DNA of 64,000 nt, from the NCBI RefSeq assembly GCF_000498475.1, contig NZ_AVBI01000014.1, forward strand, positions 298,417-362,416, read 5' to 3'. The notes under the pieces are model-generated. The model saw only the letters and a program-made list of their open reading frames with translations, ran no database searches and was not told where the DNA came from. Every line of letters begins with the position of its first letter. Within the stretch, counting starts at the first letter, position 1. Position numbers and translations under genes: made by a program. Below are positions 52,431 through 60,709 of this stretch, piece after piece. The stretch is from Flavobacterium cauense R2A-7 (GTDB lineage Bacteria > Bacteroidota > Bacteroidia > Flavobacteriales > Flavobacteriaceae).

Positions 52431-54404
52431 ATGGAAAGCAATTCAGATTTTGGAAGTATCTCATTTGATTTACCAAAAAACCAATCAAATGTAATTAAAG
52501 TTATTGGTGTAGGTGGAGGTGGTAGTAATGCCATCAATCACATGTTTAAACAAGGGATTAAAGGGGTGGACTTCATTGTTTGTAATACTGATTCTCAGGC
52601 ATTGCAAAACAGTGCGGTACCTAATAAAATCCAGTTGGGCGTTAACTTAACGGAAGGTCTTGGAGCAGGAGCAAATCCTGAGGTAGGACAGCAATCCGCA
52701 TTGGAAAGTATCGAAGAAATTGAAAAAATGTTGGATACCAATACTAAAATGGTATTCATCACTGCCGGTATGGGCGGAGGAACAGGCACAGGTGCTGCTC
52801 CAGTTATCGCACAATTGGCGAAAGAAAGAGATATTCTTACGGTAGGTATCGTTACCATTCCGTTCCAGTTTGAAGGAAAAGTGCGTCAGGACCAAGCGTT
52901 ATCGGGTGTTGAACGACTTAGAAAGCAAGTGGATTCTTTAATCGTTATCAATAATAATAAATTAAGAGAAGTATATGGGAACCTTGGTTTTAAAGCCGGT
53001 TTCTCGAAAGCGGACGAGGTGTTGGCAACAGCTTCCAGAGGAATTGCAGAAGTAATTACACACCACTATACCCAAAATATCGATTTAAAAGATGCTAAAA
53101 CGGTATTGTCTAACAGTGGAACGGCCATCATGGGATCGGCAACCGCTTCCGGTGAAAACCGTGCTAAAGATGCCATCATCAGTGCGTTGGATTCTCCGTT
53201 GTTGAACGATAATAAAATTACAGGCGCTAAAAACGTATTGTTGTTAATTGTTTCCGGTACGAATGAAATCACGATTGACGAAATCGGAGAAATCAACGAC
53301 CACATCCAAACCGAAGCAGGTTTCAATGCCAACATTATTATGGGGGTTGGTGAAGACGAATCGTTAGGTGATGCAGTTGCAGTAACAATTATTGCTACAG
53401 GTTTCAACGTAGAGCAACAAGCCGAAATCGTTAATACCGAGCCTAAAAAAATCATTCATACTTTAGAAGGTGAACAAAAACTGGTTCAGGATTTATCCCA
53501 CAAGCCAAGTGTTCCTGCTTTCGATTTTTCGATTCCTGCCGAACAGCCTAAAGCCGAGCCGGTAGTGGCTGAAGTAACTCCGATTGTTGAAGACAAAATC
53601 GTATTTACGCTGGAAGAGGAGGTTGAAGTAGTTGAAGTAAAAAAGCCCATAGCGGAAGTGGATTTAATTCCGACTTCTGAATTCATCAATAACCTGGATG
53701 TGTTCTTCGAAATCGTTTCTCCGGTAAAAGAAGAAGTGCAATTCGAAATCAAAGACGTCCGTGAAATCGAAGTGTTCGGTGCTGAAATCGTAAAAGCGGA
53801 AATCGAACCGGTTCAGGAACAAATCACGTTCTCTTTTGATTTAACAAACGGCGGTGTTTCCACCAACGACGACAGAAGAGTTTTCGATTTGTCCAATGAA
53901 ACCAAAGAAATGTTCGTAAACGAGCCGGTACAGGTAGTTCCGGTAACCGAAGTGAACCAATCGGGCGTAATCCGTTATTCTTTGGATGATTATATGGAAA
54001 AAGAAAACGAATTGGTGGCGGCTTCAAAACCGGTTGTGGAAGAAGTGAAAGAAGAACCAATTGCGGCCGAATTAAACTTCACCATGAAAAGAACCGAAGA
54101 AGCTCCGGCAGCAACTCAAACCCAATTCGACGATATTTCTCCGGTAGAAATGACCATCGAAGAAACCTTAAGAATGCGTGCCGATGAGCGTAAAAGAAAA
54201 ATGAAAGAGTTCAACTACAAATTCAACAACAGCGCATCCCGCGTGAACGAATTGGAAAGAGAACCTGCTTATAAAAGAATGGGAGTAGATTTAAACGCTG
54301 CTTCTGTGGATAACAGCAAATCCCGCATGTCTTTGGGAATGGACAGTAACGACGACATTCAGTTGCGTTCCAACAATTCCTTCCTGCACGATAATGTGGA
54401 TTAA
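52431..54404 (+). CDS. ftsZ: Cell division protein FtsZ with a long acidic C-terminal tail
   Basis: The GTPase and polymerisation core fills about residues 15-330, with the tubulin signature GGGTGTG at 115-121 and the T7-loop region further on. It forms the Z ring. The total of 657 residues is far above the roughly 380 of Escherichia coli FtsZ; residues from about 335 are a linker rich in Glu, Val and Pro, followed by a conserved basic stretch (RMRADERKRKMKEFNYKFN) and the terminus SFLHDNVD, typical for Bacteroidetes. A terminator at 54429 closes the cluster. Confidence 0.96.
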   Translation: MESNSDFGSISFDLPKNQSNVIKVIGVGGGGSNAINHMFKQGIKGVDFIVCNTDSQALQNSAVPNKIQLGVNLTEGLGAGANPEVGQQSALESIEEIEKMLDTNTKMVFITAGMGGGTGTGAAPVIAQLAKERDILTVGIVTIPFQFEGKVRQDQALSGVERLRKQVDSLIVINNNKLREVYGNLGFKAGFSKADEVLATASRGIAEVITHHYTQNIDLKDAKTVLSNSGTAIMGSATASGENRAKDAIISALDSPLLNDNKITGAKNVLLLIVSGTNEITIDEIGEINDHIQTEAGFNANIIMGVGEDESLGDAVAVTIIATGFNVEQQAEIVNTEPKKIIHTLEGEQKLVQDLSHKPSVPAFDFSIPAEQPKAEPVVAEVTPIVEDKIVFTLEEEVEVVEVKKPIAEVDLIPTSEFINNLDVFFEIVSPVKEEVQFEIKDVREIEVFGAEIVKAEIEPVQEQITFSFDLTNGGVSTNDDRRVFDLSNETKEMFVNEPVQVVPVTEVNQSGVIRYSLDDYMEKENELVAASKPVVEEVKEEPIAAELNFTMKRTEEAPAATQTQFDDISPVEMTIEETLRMRADERKRKMKEFNYKFNNSASRVNELEREPAYKRMGVDLNAASVDNSKSRMSLGMDSNDDIQLRSNNSFLHDNVD

Positions 54405-54428
54405 CTAACCCTTTTTGAGAAAACCTTT

Positions 54429-54462
54429 AACCCGAAGCCGTAATGTTTCGGGTTATTTTTTT
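54429..54462 (+). terminator. Terminator after ftsZ
   Basis: AACCCGAA and TTCGGGTT pair around a ten-base loop and are followed by a run of seven T. It ends the dcw operon. A TATCTTCG at 54462-54469 directly after could start a new transcript. Confidence 0.85.
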
Positions 54463-54492
54463 ATCTTCGCAGTGCAAAAACGAAAAAAGGTT

Positions 54493-54570
54493 GGAGCGAA
54501 TGGTTAGGGATTTATCAGCCAGCCATTTTCCCGCTTTCTGTTCTACTTCGTGCCACTGCAATCGGGGCTA
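54493..54570. repeat. Interspersed intergenic repeat element, copy B
   Basis: Noncoding block from GGAGCGAATGG to TGCCACTGCAATCGGGGCTA. Its last 20 bases match those of the element at 25331-25474 at 16 positions, and both begin GGAGCGA. The rest is more diverged and shorter. Confidence 0.55.
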
Positions 54571-54632
54571 GGAGGGAAGCCATTTGAATTTTTGCGAACG
54601 AAAAAAACAACTAACATAATAAAATAAACAAT

Positions 54633-55082
54633 ATGAGCTTATCAACACAAATCATGGACGAGATGAAAACCGCCATGAAAGCCAAAGATACTGTTGCTTT
54701 AGAAGCGTTGCGTGCTATAAAATCAGAATTATTATTAGCGCAAACCGCATCCGGTTCCAAAGAAGAAATCTCGGAAGCAGAAGAGATCAAATTGTTACAA
54801 CGATTGGTAAAAATGCGTAAAGACAGCGCCGGGATTTTCACGGCACAAAACCGTCCGGATTTAGCAGAACCGGAATTGGCACAAATCGCTGTAATCGAGA
54901 AGTTTTTACCGGCACAATTATCCGAAGCGGAAGTGGAAGTAATCGTGGCACAAATCATTGCAGAAACCGGAGCTTCCAGTATTGCAGATATGGGCAAAGT
55001 AATGGGGTTAGCCAGCACTAAACTGGGAGGAACCGCTGAAGGGAAAACCATTTCGACTATCGTTAAAAAATTATTAGTATAA
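54633..55082 (+). CDS. GatB/YqeY domain protein
   Basis: A 149-residue protein made of one YqeY domain: MDEMKTAMKAKDTVALEALRAIKSEL at the start and MGKVMGLASTKLGGTAEG near residues 126-143, where the last part resembles the C-terminal tail domain of GatB. That tail binds tRNA in the Asp/Glu-tRNA amidotransferase, so tRNA contact is plausible, though the function of YqeY is unproven. It follows ftsZ in many Bacteroidetes. A tRNA gene comes next. Confidence 0.93.
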   Translation: MSLSTQIMDEMKTAMKAKDTVALEALRAIKSELLLAQTASGSKEEISEAEEIKLLQRLVKMRKDSAGIFTAQNRPDLAEPELAQIAVIEKFLPAQLSEAEVEVIVAQIIAETGASSIADMGKVMGLASTKLGGTAEGKTISTIVKKLLV

Positions 55083-55087
55083 AATAA

Positions 55088-55143
55088 AGAGAATAGAAAA
55101 AAGAATATAGATGGTACCGTCTTTGTTCTTTTCTCTATTCTCT
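55088..55143. repeat. Long stem-loop between yqeY and tRNA-Arg
   Basis: The 18-base arms (55088-55105 and 55126-55143) pair at 17 positions, starting AGAGAATAGA and ending TCTATTCTCT; the centre AGATGGTACCGTCT can pair further. It is not followed by T, so it is more likely an RNA-processing or stabilising structure than a simple terminator. Confidence 0.6.
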
Positions 55144-55152
55144 AAAAAAAAT

Positions 55153-55226
55153 GGCCTCGTAGTTCAACTGGATAGAATATCAGATTTCGGCTCTGAGGGT
55201 TGGGGGTTCGAACCCCTCCGAGGTCA
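55153..55226 (+). tRNA. tRNA-Arg(TCG)
   Basis: Acceptor arms GGCCTCG and CGAGGTC pair with one G-U; the anticodon stem TCAGA/TCTGA holds the loop TTTCGGC with anticodon TCG; the T-arm is GGGGGTTCGAACCCCT. Discriminator A is at 55226 and no CCA is encoded, unlike the tRNA-Gly pair. It decodes CGA and probably other CGN arginine codons. Confidence 0.93.
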
Positions 55227-55239
55227 CGAATAAATAATG

Positions 55240-55287
55240 AAGTGCAAAAAAAATGCCAAGCTTGCTTGAGCATTTTTTTTTGCACTT
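55240..55287 (+). terminator. Extended hairpin after tRNA-Arg
   Basis: AAGTGCAAAAAAAATGC pairs with GCATTTTTTTTTGCACTT, with inner CAAGC/GCTTG arms. It should end the tRNA transcript and is also the first part of the 95-base tandem repeat. Confidence 0.7.
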
Positions 55288-55436
55288 CTTTGTTTTCAAA
55301 GCGGAGCTTTGTAGGGGAAGACGAAGTCAACCCCTCTCGTGTTAGGAATGTCCAAGCTCGCTTGAGCATTTTTTTTGCACTTCTTTATTTTCAAAGCGGA
55401 GCTTTGTAGGGGAAGACGAAGTCAACCCCTCCGAGG
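55252..55436. repeat. Two-copy 95-base hairpin repeat copying the 3' end of tRNA-Arg
   Basis: Copy 1 begins at 55252 and copy 2 at 55347 (period 95). Each holds CAAGC/GCTTG, AAAGCGGAGCTTT and AGGGG...CCCCT hairpins in the same order. Copy 2 ends AACCCCTCCGAGG (55424-55436), identical to bases 55211-55223 of tRNA-Arg; copy 1 keeps only AACCCCTC (55329-55336). See the finding. Confidence 0.8.
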
Positions 55437-55455
55437 CACCAAGGCATAAAAGCAG

Positions 55456-55494
55456 GACGCAAAAGTAAAATCTCTTTTACTTTTGCGTCTTTTT
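55456..55494 (+). terminator. Strong hairpin terminator downstream of the tRNA-Arg repeat
   Basis: GACGCAAAAGTAAAA pairs perfectly with TTTTACTTTTGCGTC around TCTC and is followed by five T. The 150 bases after it up to the next gene hold nothing recognised. Confidence 0.85.
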
Positions 55495-55644
55495 ATTCAT
55501 AGCCAATACATTCCTTGTTTTTGAATAAACCGCAAAACTTGTTTTTAAGTTTTTTTTGTTTTATTTTTATTTCGGAGCATGTTTTTTTGCCTGAGATGTA
55601 ACTCCTTAAAAGAATGCTTTTGCCCAATCCGTAAACGATAACAT

Positions 55645-56445
55645 TTGGAAGACTTTTTATTTATTATTGTAGTTGTTGTTTTAATCGGATTGCTCTTTTT
55701 CAGGGTTTTCGAGCTGGGCTACATCGCTTTTTACAATAAGCCGCTCTATGTTCATTTTTATCTTTTCCCTAAAAGACTCAACAGGGCACAACGAAATATC
55801 CTCAAGAAAGATTTTGTTTTTTATCAGAAACTCCGACGCAAAGAAAGAAAGTATTTCGAATACCGCGTAGCCGATTTTATTGCCGAATACGAATTTGTCG
55901 GGAAAGAAAATCTTATAGTCACCGGTGAAATGAAAGTCTTAATCGCCGCCACCTCCACAATGCTGACTTTCGGCATGAAAAATTACCTCTACGATGTTTT
56001 TGAGCGTATCATTATCTATCCGCAGGAATATTATTCAACTGTTAACGAAGTCTATCACAAAGGAGAGTTCAATCCAAGGGTGAAATCGCTCGTTTTTTCC
56101 TGGAAGGATTTTCAGGAAGGATTTCAAATTAACAACAACAACCATAATCTGGGACTGCACGAATTTGCACATGCACTGAATTTTCAAGCCATGAAAAGCA
56201 GTAATTCCAGTATGCTTATTTTTTCGGACATGTTCAAGGAAATTATGCAAGATATTCATCATCCGCCCAATGCCAAACGTTTGGTGGAATCGGAATTTTT
56301 CAGGATTTATGCCTACACCAATAAGTTTGAATTTTTGGCTGTTGTTTTGGAGCATTTCTTTGAAACTCCGGAGCGGTTTAAGCAGGAATTTCCAGAGCTG
56401 TACCACAAGGTGGAATTGATGATTAACTTCAAAGAAGGGCGCTAA
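55645..56445 (+). CDS. Zinc-dependent peptidase of the MtfA/M90 family
   Basis: A 266-residue protein with an N-terminal transmembrane helix (residues 1-25) and the M90 motif HEFAH (His172, Glu173, His176) in LGLHEFAHALNFQ. The family includes MtfA, which cleaves peptides and interacts with the Mlc repressor in Escherichia coli. The start is TTG 55645, as an in-frame stop lies two codons upstream and no ATG is near. It would be membrane-tethered, facing the cytoplasm. Alone, 103 bases before the efflux operon. Confidence 0.87.
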   Translation: MEDFLFIIVVVVLIGLLFFRVFELGYIAFYNKPLYVHFYLFPKRLNRAQRNILKKDFVFYQKLRRKERKYFEYRVADFIAEYEFVGKENLIVTGEMKVLIAATSTMLTFGMKNYLYDVFERIIIYPQEYYSTVNEVYHKGEFNPRVKSLVFSWKDFQEGFQINNNNHNLGLHEFAHALNFQAMKSSNSSMLIFSDMFKEIMQDIHHPPNAKRLVESEFFRIYAYTNKFEFLAVVLEHFFETPERFKQEFPELYHKVELMINFKEGR

Positions 56446-56495
56446 AATTTTGTTAAAAACCACCTTAAAAATTCCCTAAGGGACAGATAAGAAGT

Positions 56496-56503
56496 AGCTT
56501 TGT
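56496..56503 (+). promoter_or_regulatory. Putative -7 element of the efflux operon
   Basis: TAGCTTTG fits TAnnTTTG, 45 bases before the adaptor gene. No -33 TTTG was seen at the right distance. Confidence 0.4.
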
Positions 56504-56548
56504 TTTAACTGAATATTTTTATAGTTTTAAACCTACTATCTTAATTGT

Positions 56549-57613
56549 ATGAAATTCAAATACATAATTTATTTATTGTTGGCTGTTGTTTTGGGAGGGA
56601 TGATTTTCTACCGAATATCCGAAAACAAACAAAATACCGATGGCGGCAAAGGAAAAGGTCCGGGAGGTGATAAAAAGCCAGCAAAAGTTACCGGTATTAT
56701 TCTAAAACCTCAGGTTTTCTCGGATAACCTTTCACTATCCGGTTCTATTGATGCCAATGAACAGGTTGAAATCCGAAGCGAAGTTTCTGGAATTGTGGAA
56801 GATATCAATTTTCAGGAAGGAACTATTGTCATTAAAGGACAGCAGCTTTTCAAGATCAACGATTTAGAACTTCGAGCACAGCTTTCACAAGCGAAAACCA
56901 AACAAACGTTGGCTTCCGAAAACGAACGAAGAGCCCGATTGTTACTTCAGAAAGAAGCCATCAGTCAGGAAGAATACGATATCGCCAGTGCCGATTTCCG
57001 TTCCGCAAAAGCACAAACCCAATTGATACAGGCGCAAATTGCTAAAACTTCCGTTAAGGCACCTTTCTCAGGAAAAATAGGCTTGCGTTCTATCTCTAAA
57101 GGAACTTACGTAACGCCAACTACCGTAATTGCTAATTTAGTCAACACAAGTCAGGTGAAGATTACCTTTTCCATACCGGAAAAATATGCCACTCAAATGA
57201 AAGTGAATACGATGCTTTCTTTCACGGTTGCCGGAACAAAAGAACAGTTTTTGGCTAAAATTTACGCCATCGAACCGGGAATTGAAGTGGCTACCCGAAC
57301 GTTGAAAATGCGCGCGCTGGCTCAAAATCCGGACGGTAAACTAATTCCGGGAACGTTTGCCAACGTAGCCTTGCCTCTGGAAAAAATTAACGATGCCTTA
57401 TTGGTGCCAACCGAAGCGTTAATTCCGGTACAAAACGGTAAAAAAGTATTTGTGTCGGTAAACGGAAAAGCCAAAGAAATTATGGTAGAAACCGGGGCGC
57501 GAACCGATAAAGATGTTTTAGTGTTATCAGGATTGAAACCCGGAGATACGGTTTTAACCAGCGGTGTAATGACCTTAAAAGACGATTCACCGGTTAAAGT
57601 AACCTTAAAGTAA
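56549..57613 (+). CDS. RND efflux periplasmic adaptor (membrane fusion) subunit
   Basis: A 354-residue adaptor with an N-terminal membrane anchor (about residues 4-23), a lipoyl-like domain split around a coiled hairpin (VEIRSEVSGIVEDINFQEG and KTSVKAPFSGKIGLRS) and a beta-barrel domain (VKITFSIPEKYATQM). It links the pump to the outer-membrane channel. It starts the three-gene operon; the pump starts six bases after its stop. The substrate of the system cannot be told, though the MdtA-like type is linked to drugs and detergents. Confidence 0.93.
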   Translation: MKFKYIIYLLLAVVLGGMIFYRISENKQNTDGGKGKGPGGDKKPAKVTGIILKPQVFSDNLSLSGSIDANEQVEIRSEVSGIVEDINFQEGTIVIKGQQLFKINDLELRAQLSQAKTKQTLASENERRARLLLQKEAISQEEYDIASADFRSAKAQTQLIQAQIAKTSVKAPFSGKIGLRSISKGTYVTPTTVIANLVNTSQVKITFSIPEKYATQMKVNTMLSFTVAGTKEQFLAKIYAIEPGIEVATRTLKMRALAQNPDGKLIPGTFANVALPLEKINDALLVPTEALIPVQNGKKVFVSVNGKAKEIMVETGARTDKDVLVLSGLKPGDTVLTSGVMTLKDDSPVKVTLK

Positions 57614-57619
57614 GCTAGT

Positions 57620-60600
57620 ATGAGTTTATCCACTTTAAGTATAAAAAGACCGGTTTTAACCATAGTGATGAACCTGATGTTAATCCTTTTCGGAGTCATC
57701 GGGTACACTTTTTTGGGTGTTCGTGAATTCCCGTCTATCGATCCGGCACAAATTTCAGTGCAAACGAATTATGCCGGTGCGAACGCTGATATTATCGAGT
57801 CGCAAATCACCGAGCCGCTTGAAAAAGCGGTAAATTCCATTGACGGTATCCGAAACATAACCTCTTCGAGCAGTCAGGGAAGAAGTAATATTACCATTGA
57901 ATTCAATCTGGATAAGAATCTCGAAGAAGCCGCGAACGATGTTCGCGATAAAGTATCGCAGGCGGTTCGGAGTTTGCCGCAAGACATTGATGCTCCGCCG
58001 GTAGTTTCCAAAGCCGATGCCGATTCGGAACCGATTATTACGATGACGGTTCAGAGTGATACTAAAAATGTTTTGGAACTTACGGATTATGCGGATAATG
58101 TACTTTCACAACGCCTGCAAACCATTCCGGGCGTGAGTAGCGTACAGATTTGGGGCCAACGAAAATATGCCATGCGTTTGTGGATTGATCCGGTGCGCTT
58201 GGCGTCTTACGGTTGTACAGTTTCAGAAGTTCGCGAAGCCTTAAACAAGCAGAATGTAGAATTGCCTTCCGGAAAATTAACGGGTGCAAATACCGAATTG
58301 ACGGTGAAAACCATCGGAAATATTTCTACCGAAGAAGGTTTTAATGACATCATCATTAAAGCTGAAGGCGATAAAATCGTGCGGTTCAGTGATGTGGGGA
58401 AAGCTTCGTTGGAAGCAGAAAATCTTGAAACAAAACTTTCCGATTCGGGACAACCGATGGTAGGGATGGCGATTATTCCGCAACCCGGAACCAATTATCT
58501 GGATATTGCCGAAAAGTTCTACGAACAGTACGATCAGTTAAAAAAGGATTTGCCTAAAGATTTTAAACTGAATATCGCGATTGATAACACCGTTTTCGTT
58601 AAGAAAGCCGTTTTAGAAGTAGCGGAAACACTATTGTTGTCCATCATTTTAGTGGTCTTGATTATCTATGTTTTTTTCAGGGATTGGGCCATCGCGTTCC
58701 GTCCGTTGATTGATATTCCGGTTTCATTAATTGCCACGTTTTTCATTATGTATCTGTGCGGATTTTCCGTGAACGTATTGACCTTGTTGGCGATTGTTCT
58801 GGCAACCGGATTAGTAGTGGATGACGGAATCGTGGTAACCGAAAACATCTTCAAAAAAGTAGAAGAAGGCATGACGCCGATTGAAGCGGCCATAAAAGGA
58901 TCAAATGAGATTTTCTTTGCGGTAATTTCAATTTCCGTTACGCTGGCGGCTGTGTTCTTACCGGTAATCTTTCTGGAAGGTTTCGTAGGACGATTGTTCC
59001 GTGAATTTGGAGTGGTGATTGGTGCTGCGGTATTGATTTCGGCTTTTGTGTCGTTAACGCTTACGCCGATGCTAAATGCCTACCTCATGAAAGGCGGTGA
59101 ACAGAAAAAATCAAAAATTTATGAAGTAACCGAACCGTATTTTCAAAAAATGAATTCTTCTTATGCGGAAGCTTTGGAAGGATTCATGAAACGAAAATGG
59201 CTGAGCTTTCCAATTCTAATCGGTTGTATGGGATTGATTTATTTATTCTTCAGTACGCTTCCCAAAGAAACGGCACCTTATGACGACCGAAGTTTTATCG
59301 GAGTGAATGTAACTGCACCGGAAGGCGCTTCGTATGATTATATGGATCGTTTTATGGCAGATTTGACGGAGTTAATCAACGATTCGATTCCGGAGAAAAA
59401 AGTGAGTTTGATTATTACGTCGCCCGGTTTCGGTGCTTCTTCGGTAAACTCAGGTAGAGCGCGAATTGCTTTGGTACAGCCGGATGAAAGAAAGCGTTCT
59501 CAAAAAGAAATTGCCGAAGGTTTAACAAAATGGACCAAGCAATATTCGGAAGCGAAAGTATCGGTATCGGAATCGCCAACGATTGCTGTAAACCGAAGAG
59601 GTGGATTGCCGATTCAGTTCGTAATTCAGGCGCCGAACTTCAAAAAACTGGAAGAAAAAATTCCGCTCTTCATGGACGAAGTAGCTAAAGATCCAACTTT
59701 TTCCAATACCGATGTGAATCTGAAATTCAACAAACCGGAAGTATATGTAACCATAGACAGGGAAAAAGCGCAAAGTTTGGGCGTTTCCATTATTGATGTG
59801 GCGCAAACGCTTCAGCTTTCTTTGAGCGGACAGCGTTTCGGGTATTTTATGATGAACGGAAAACAATATCAGGTGATGGGGCAATTCGACAAAAAGGACC
59901 GAAACGCACCGATGGATCTGACGTCTATTTTCGTTAAAAGTACTTCTGGAGAGCTCATTCAGCTGGATAATCTGGTAACTATTGAAGAGAAAAGCAGTCC
60001 GCCGCAATTGTATCATAATAACCGTTATATGGCCGCTACGGTTTCTGCCGGATTGGCGCCCGGGAAAAGTATCAGTGACGGAATCGAAGCAATGGAACGC
60101 GTTAAGAAAAAAGTATTGGACGATAGTTTTACCACCGATTTGAGTGGCGAATCCCGCGATTTTGTGGAAAGTAGTTCGAATACATCATTCGCCTTCGGAT
60201 TGGCTTTGTTGTTGATTTTCCTGATTTTAGCGGCCCAATTTGAAAGTTTTATCGATCCGTTCATCATTATTTTAACGGTTCCGATGGCGGTTGCCGGAGC
60301 GTTGTTTTCTTTATGGTTGTTCGGTCAGACGTGGAATATCTTTAGTCAGATCGGAACCATTATGTTGATTGGTCTGGTAACGAAAAACGGTATTCTGATT
60401 GTCGAATTTGCCAACCAGTTACGCGAGCAGGGAAAAACGAAATATCAGGCGATTATCGAAGCTTCCGAATCCCGTTTACGTCCGATATTAATGACCAGTT
60501 TAGCAATTGCTTTGGGTGCGTTGCCGATTGCGATGTCATTGGGCGCTGCTTCTACGAGTAGAATAGGGATGGGAGTGGTAATCGTTGGCGGAACTTTGTT

Positions 60601-60709
60601 TTCATTGTTGTTGACATTGTTCGTAATTCCGGCCATTTATTTAATGTGGTCACGAGAGAAAAAACACCGTCCTGAATTTGACAATATAAAAGACTATGAA
60701 AAGGAATAA
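57620..60709 (+). CDS. RND efflux permease (AcrB/MdtB type, HAE1 family)
   Basis: A 1029-residue inner-membrane pump with 12 expected helices and two large periplasmic loops. Proton-relay aspartates Asp401 and Asp402 in GLVVDDGIVVTEN and the start LSTLSIKRPVLTIVMNLML are typical. It expels drugs or toxins using the proton gradient, as a trimer with the adaptor and a TolC channel. It overlaps the TolC-type gene by 14 bases (ATG inside its last codons). Confidence 0.95.
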   Translation: MSLSTLSIKRPVLTIVMNLMLILFGVIGYTFLGVREFPSIDPAQISVQTNYAGANADIIESQITEPLEKAVNSIDGIRNITSSSSQGRSNITIEFNLDKNLEEAANDVRDKVSQAVRSLPQDIDAPPVVSKADADSEPIITMTVQSDTKNVLELTDYADNVLSQRLQTIPGVSSVQIWGQRKYAMRLWIDPVRLASYGCTVSEVREALNKQNVELPSGKLTGANTELTVKTIGNISTEEGFNDIIIKAEGDKIVRFSDVGKASLEAENLETKLSDSGQPMVGMAIIPQPGTNYLDIAEKFYEQYDQLKKDLPKDFKLNIAIDNTVFVKKAVLEVAETLLLSIILVVLIIYVFFRDWAIAFRPLIDIPVSLIATFFIMYLCGFSVNVLTLLAIVLATGLVVDDGIVVTENIFKKVEEGMTPIEAAIKGSNEIFFAVISISVTLAAVFLPVIFLEGFVGRLFREFGVVIGAAVLISAFVSLTLTPMLNAYLMKGGEQKKSKIYEVTEPYFQKMNSSYAEALEGFMKRKWLSFPILIGCMGLIYLFFSTLPKETAPYDDRSFIGVNVTAPEGASYDYMDRFMADLTELINDSIPEKKVSLIITSPGFGASSVNSGRARIALVQPDERKRSQKEIAEGLTKWTKQYSEAKVSVSESPTIAVNRRGGLPIQFVIQAPNFKKLEEKIPLFMDEVAKDPTFSNTDVNLKFNKPEVYVTIDREKAQSLGVSIIDVAQTLQLSLSGQRFGYFMMNGKQYQVMGQFDKKDRNAPMDLTSIFVKSTSGELIQLDNLVTIEEKSSPPQLYHNNRYMAATVSAGLAPGKSISDGIEAMERVKKKVLDDSFTTDLSGESRDFVESSSNTSFAFGLALLLIFLILAAQFESFIDPFIIILTVPMAVAGALFSLWLFGQTWNIFSQIGTIMLIGLVTKNGILIVEFANQLREQGKTKYQAIIEASESRLRPILMTSLAIALGALPIAMSLGAASTSRIGMGVVIVGGTLFSLLLTLFVIPAIYLMWSREKKHRPEFDNIKDYEKE

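Noticed and set aside
55142..55409. Short open frames on both strands over tRNA-Arg and the following repeat
   Set aside because: They arise from the repeated unit and cross the tRNA. The protein-level repetition is a result of the DNA repeat.
55252..55436. CRISPR array
   Set aside because: Only two copies, 95-base period without a constant repeat and variable spacers, and no cas genes in the window.
59522..60016. Open frame of 164 codons on the - strand inside the RND pump gene
   Set aside because: Antisense shadow of a conserved pump; arginine and tyrosine-rich composition without motifs.
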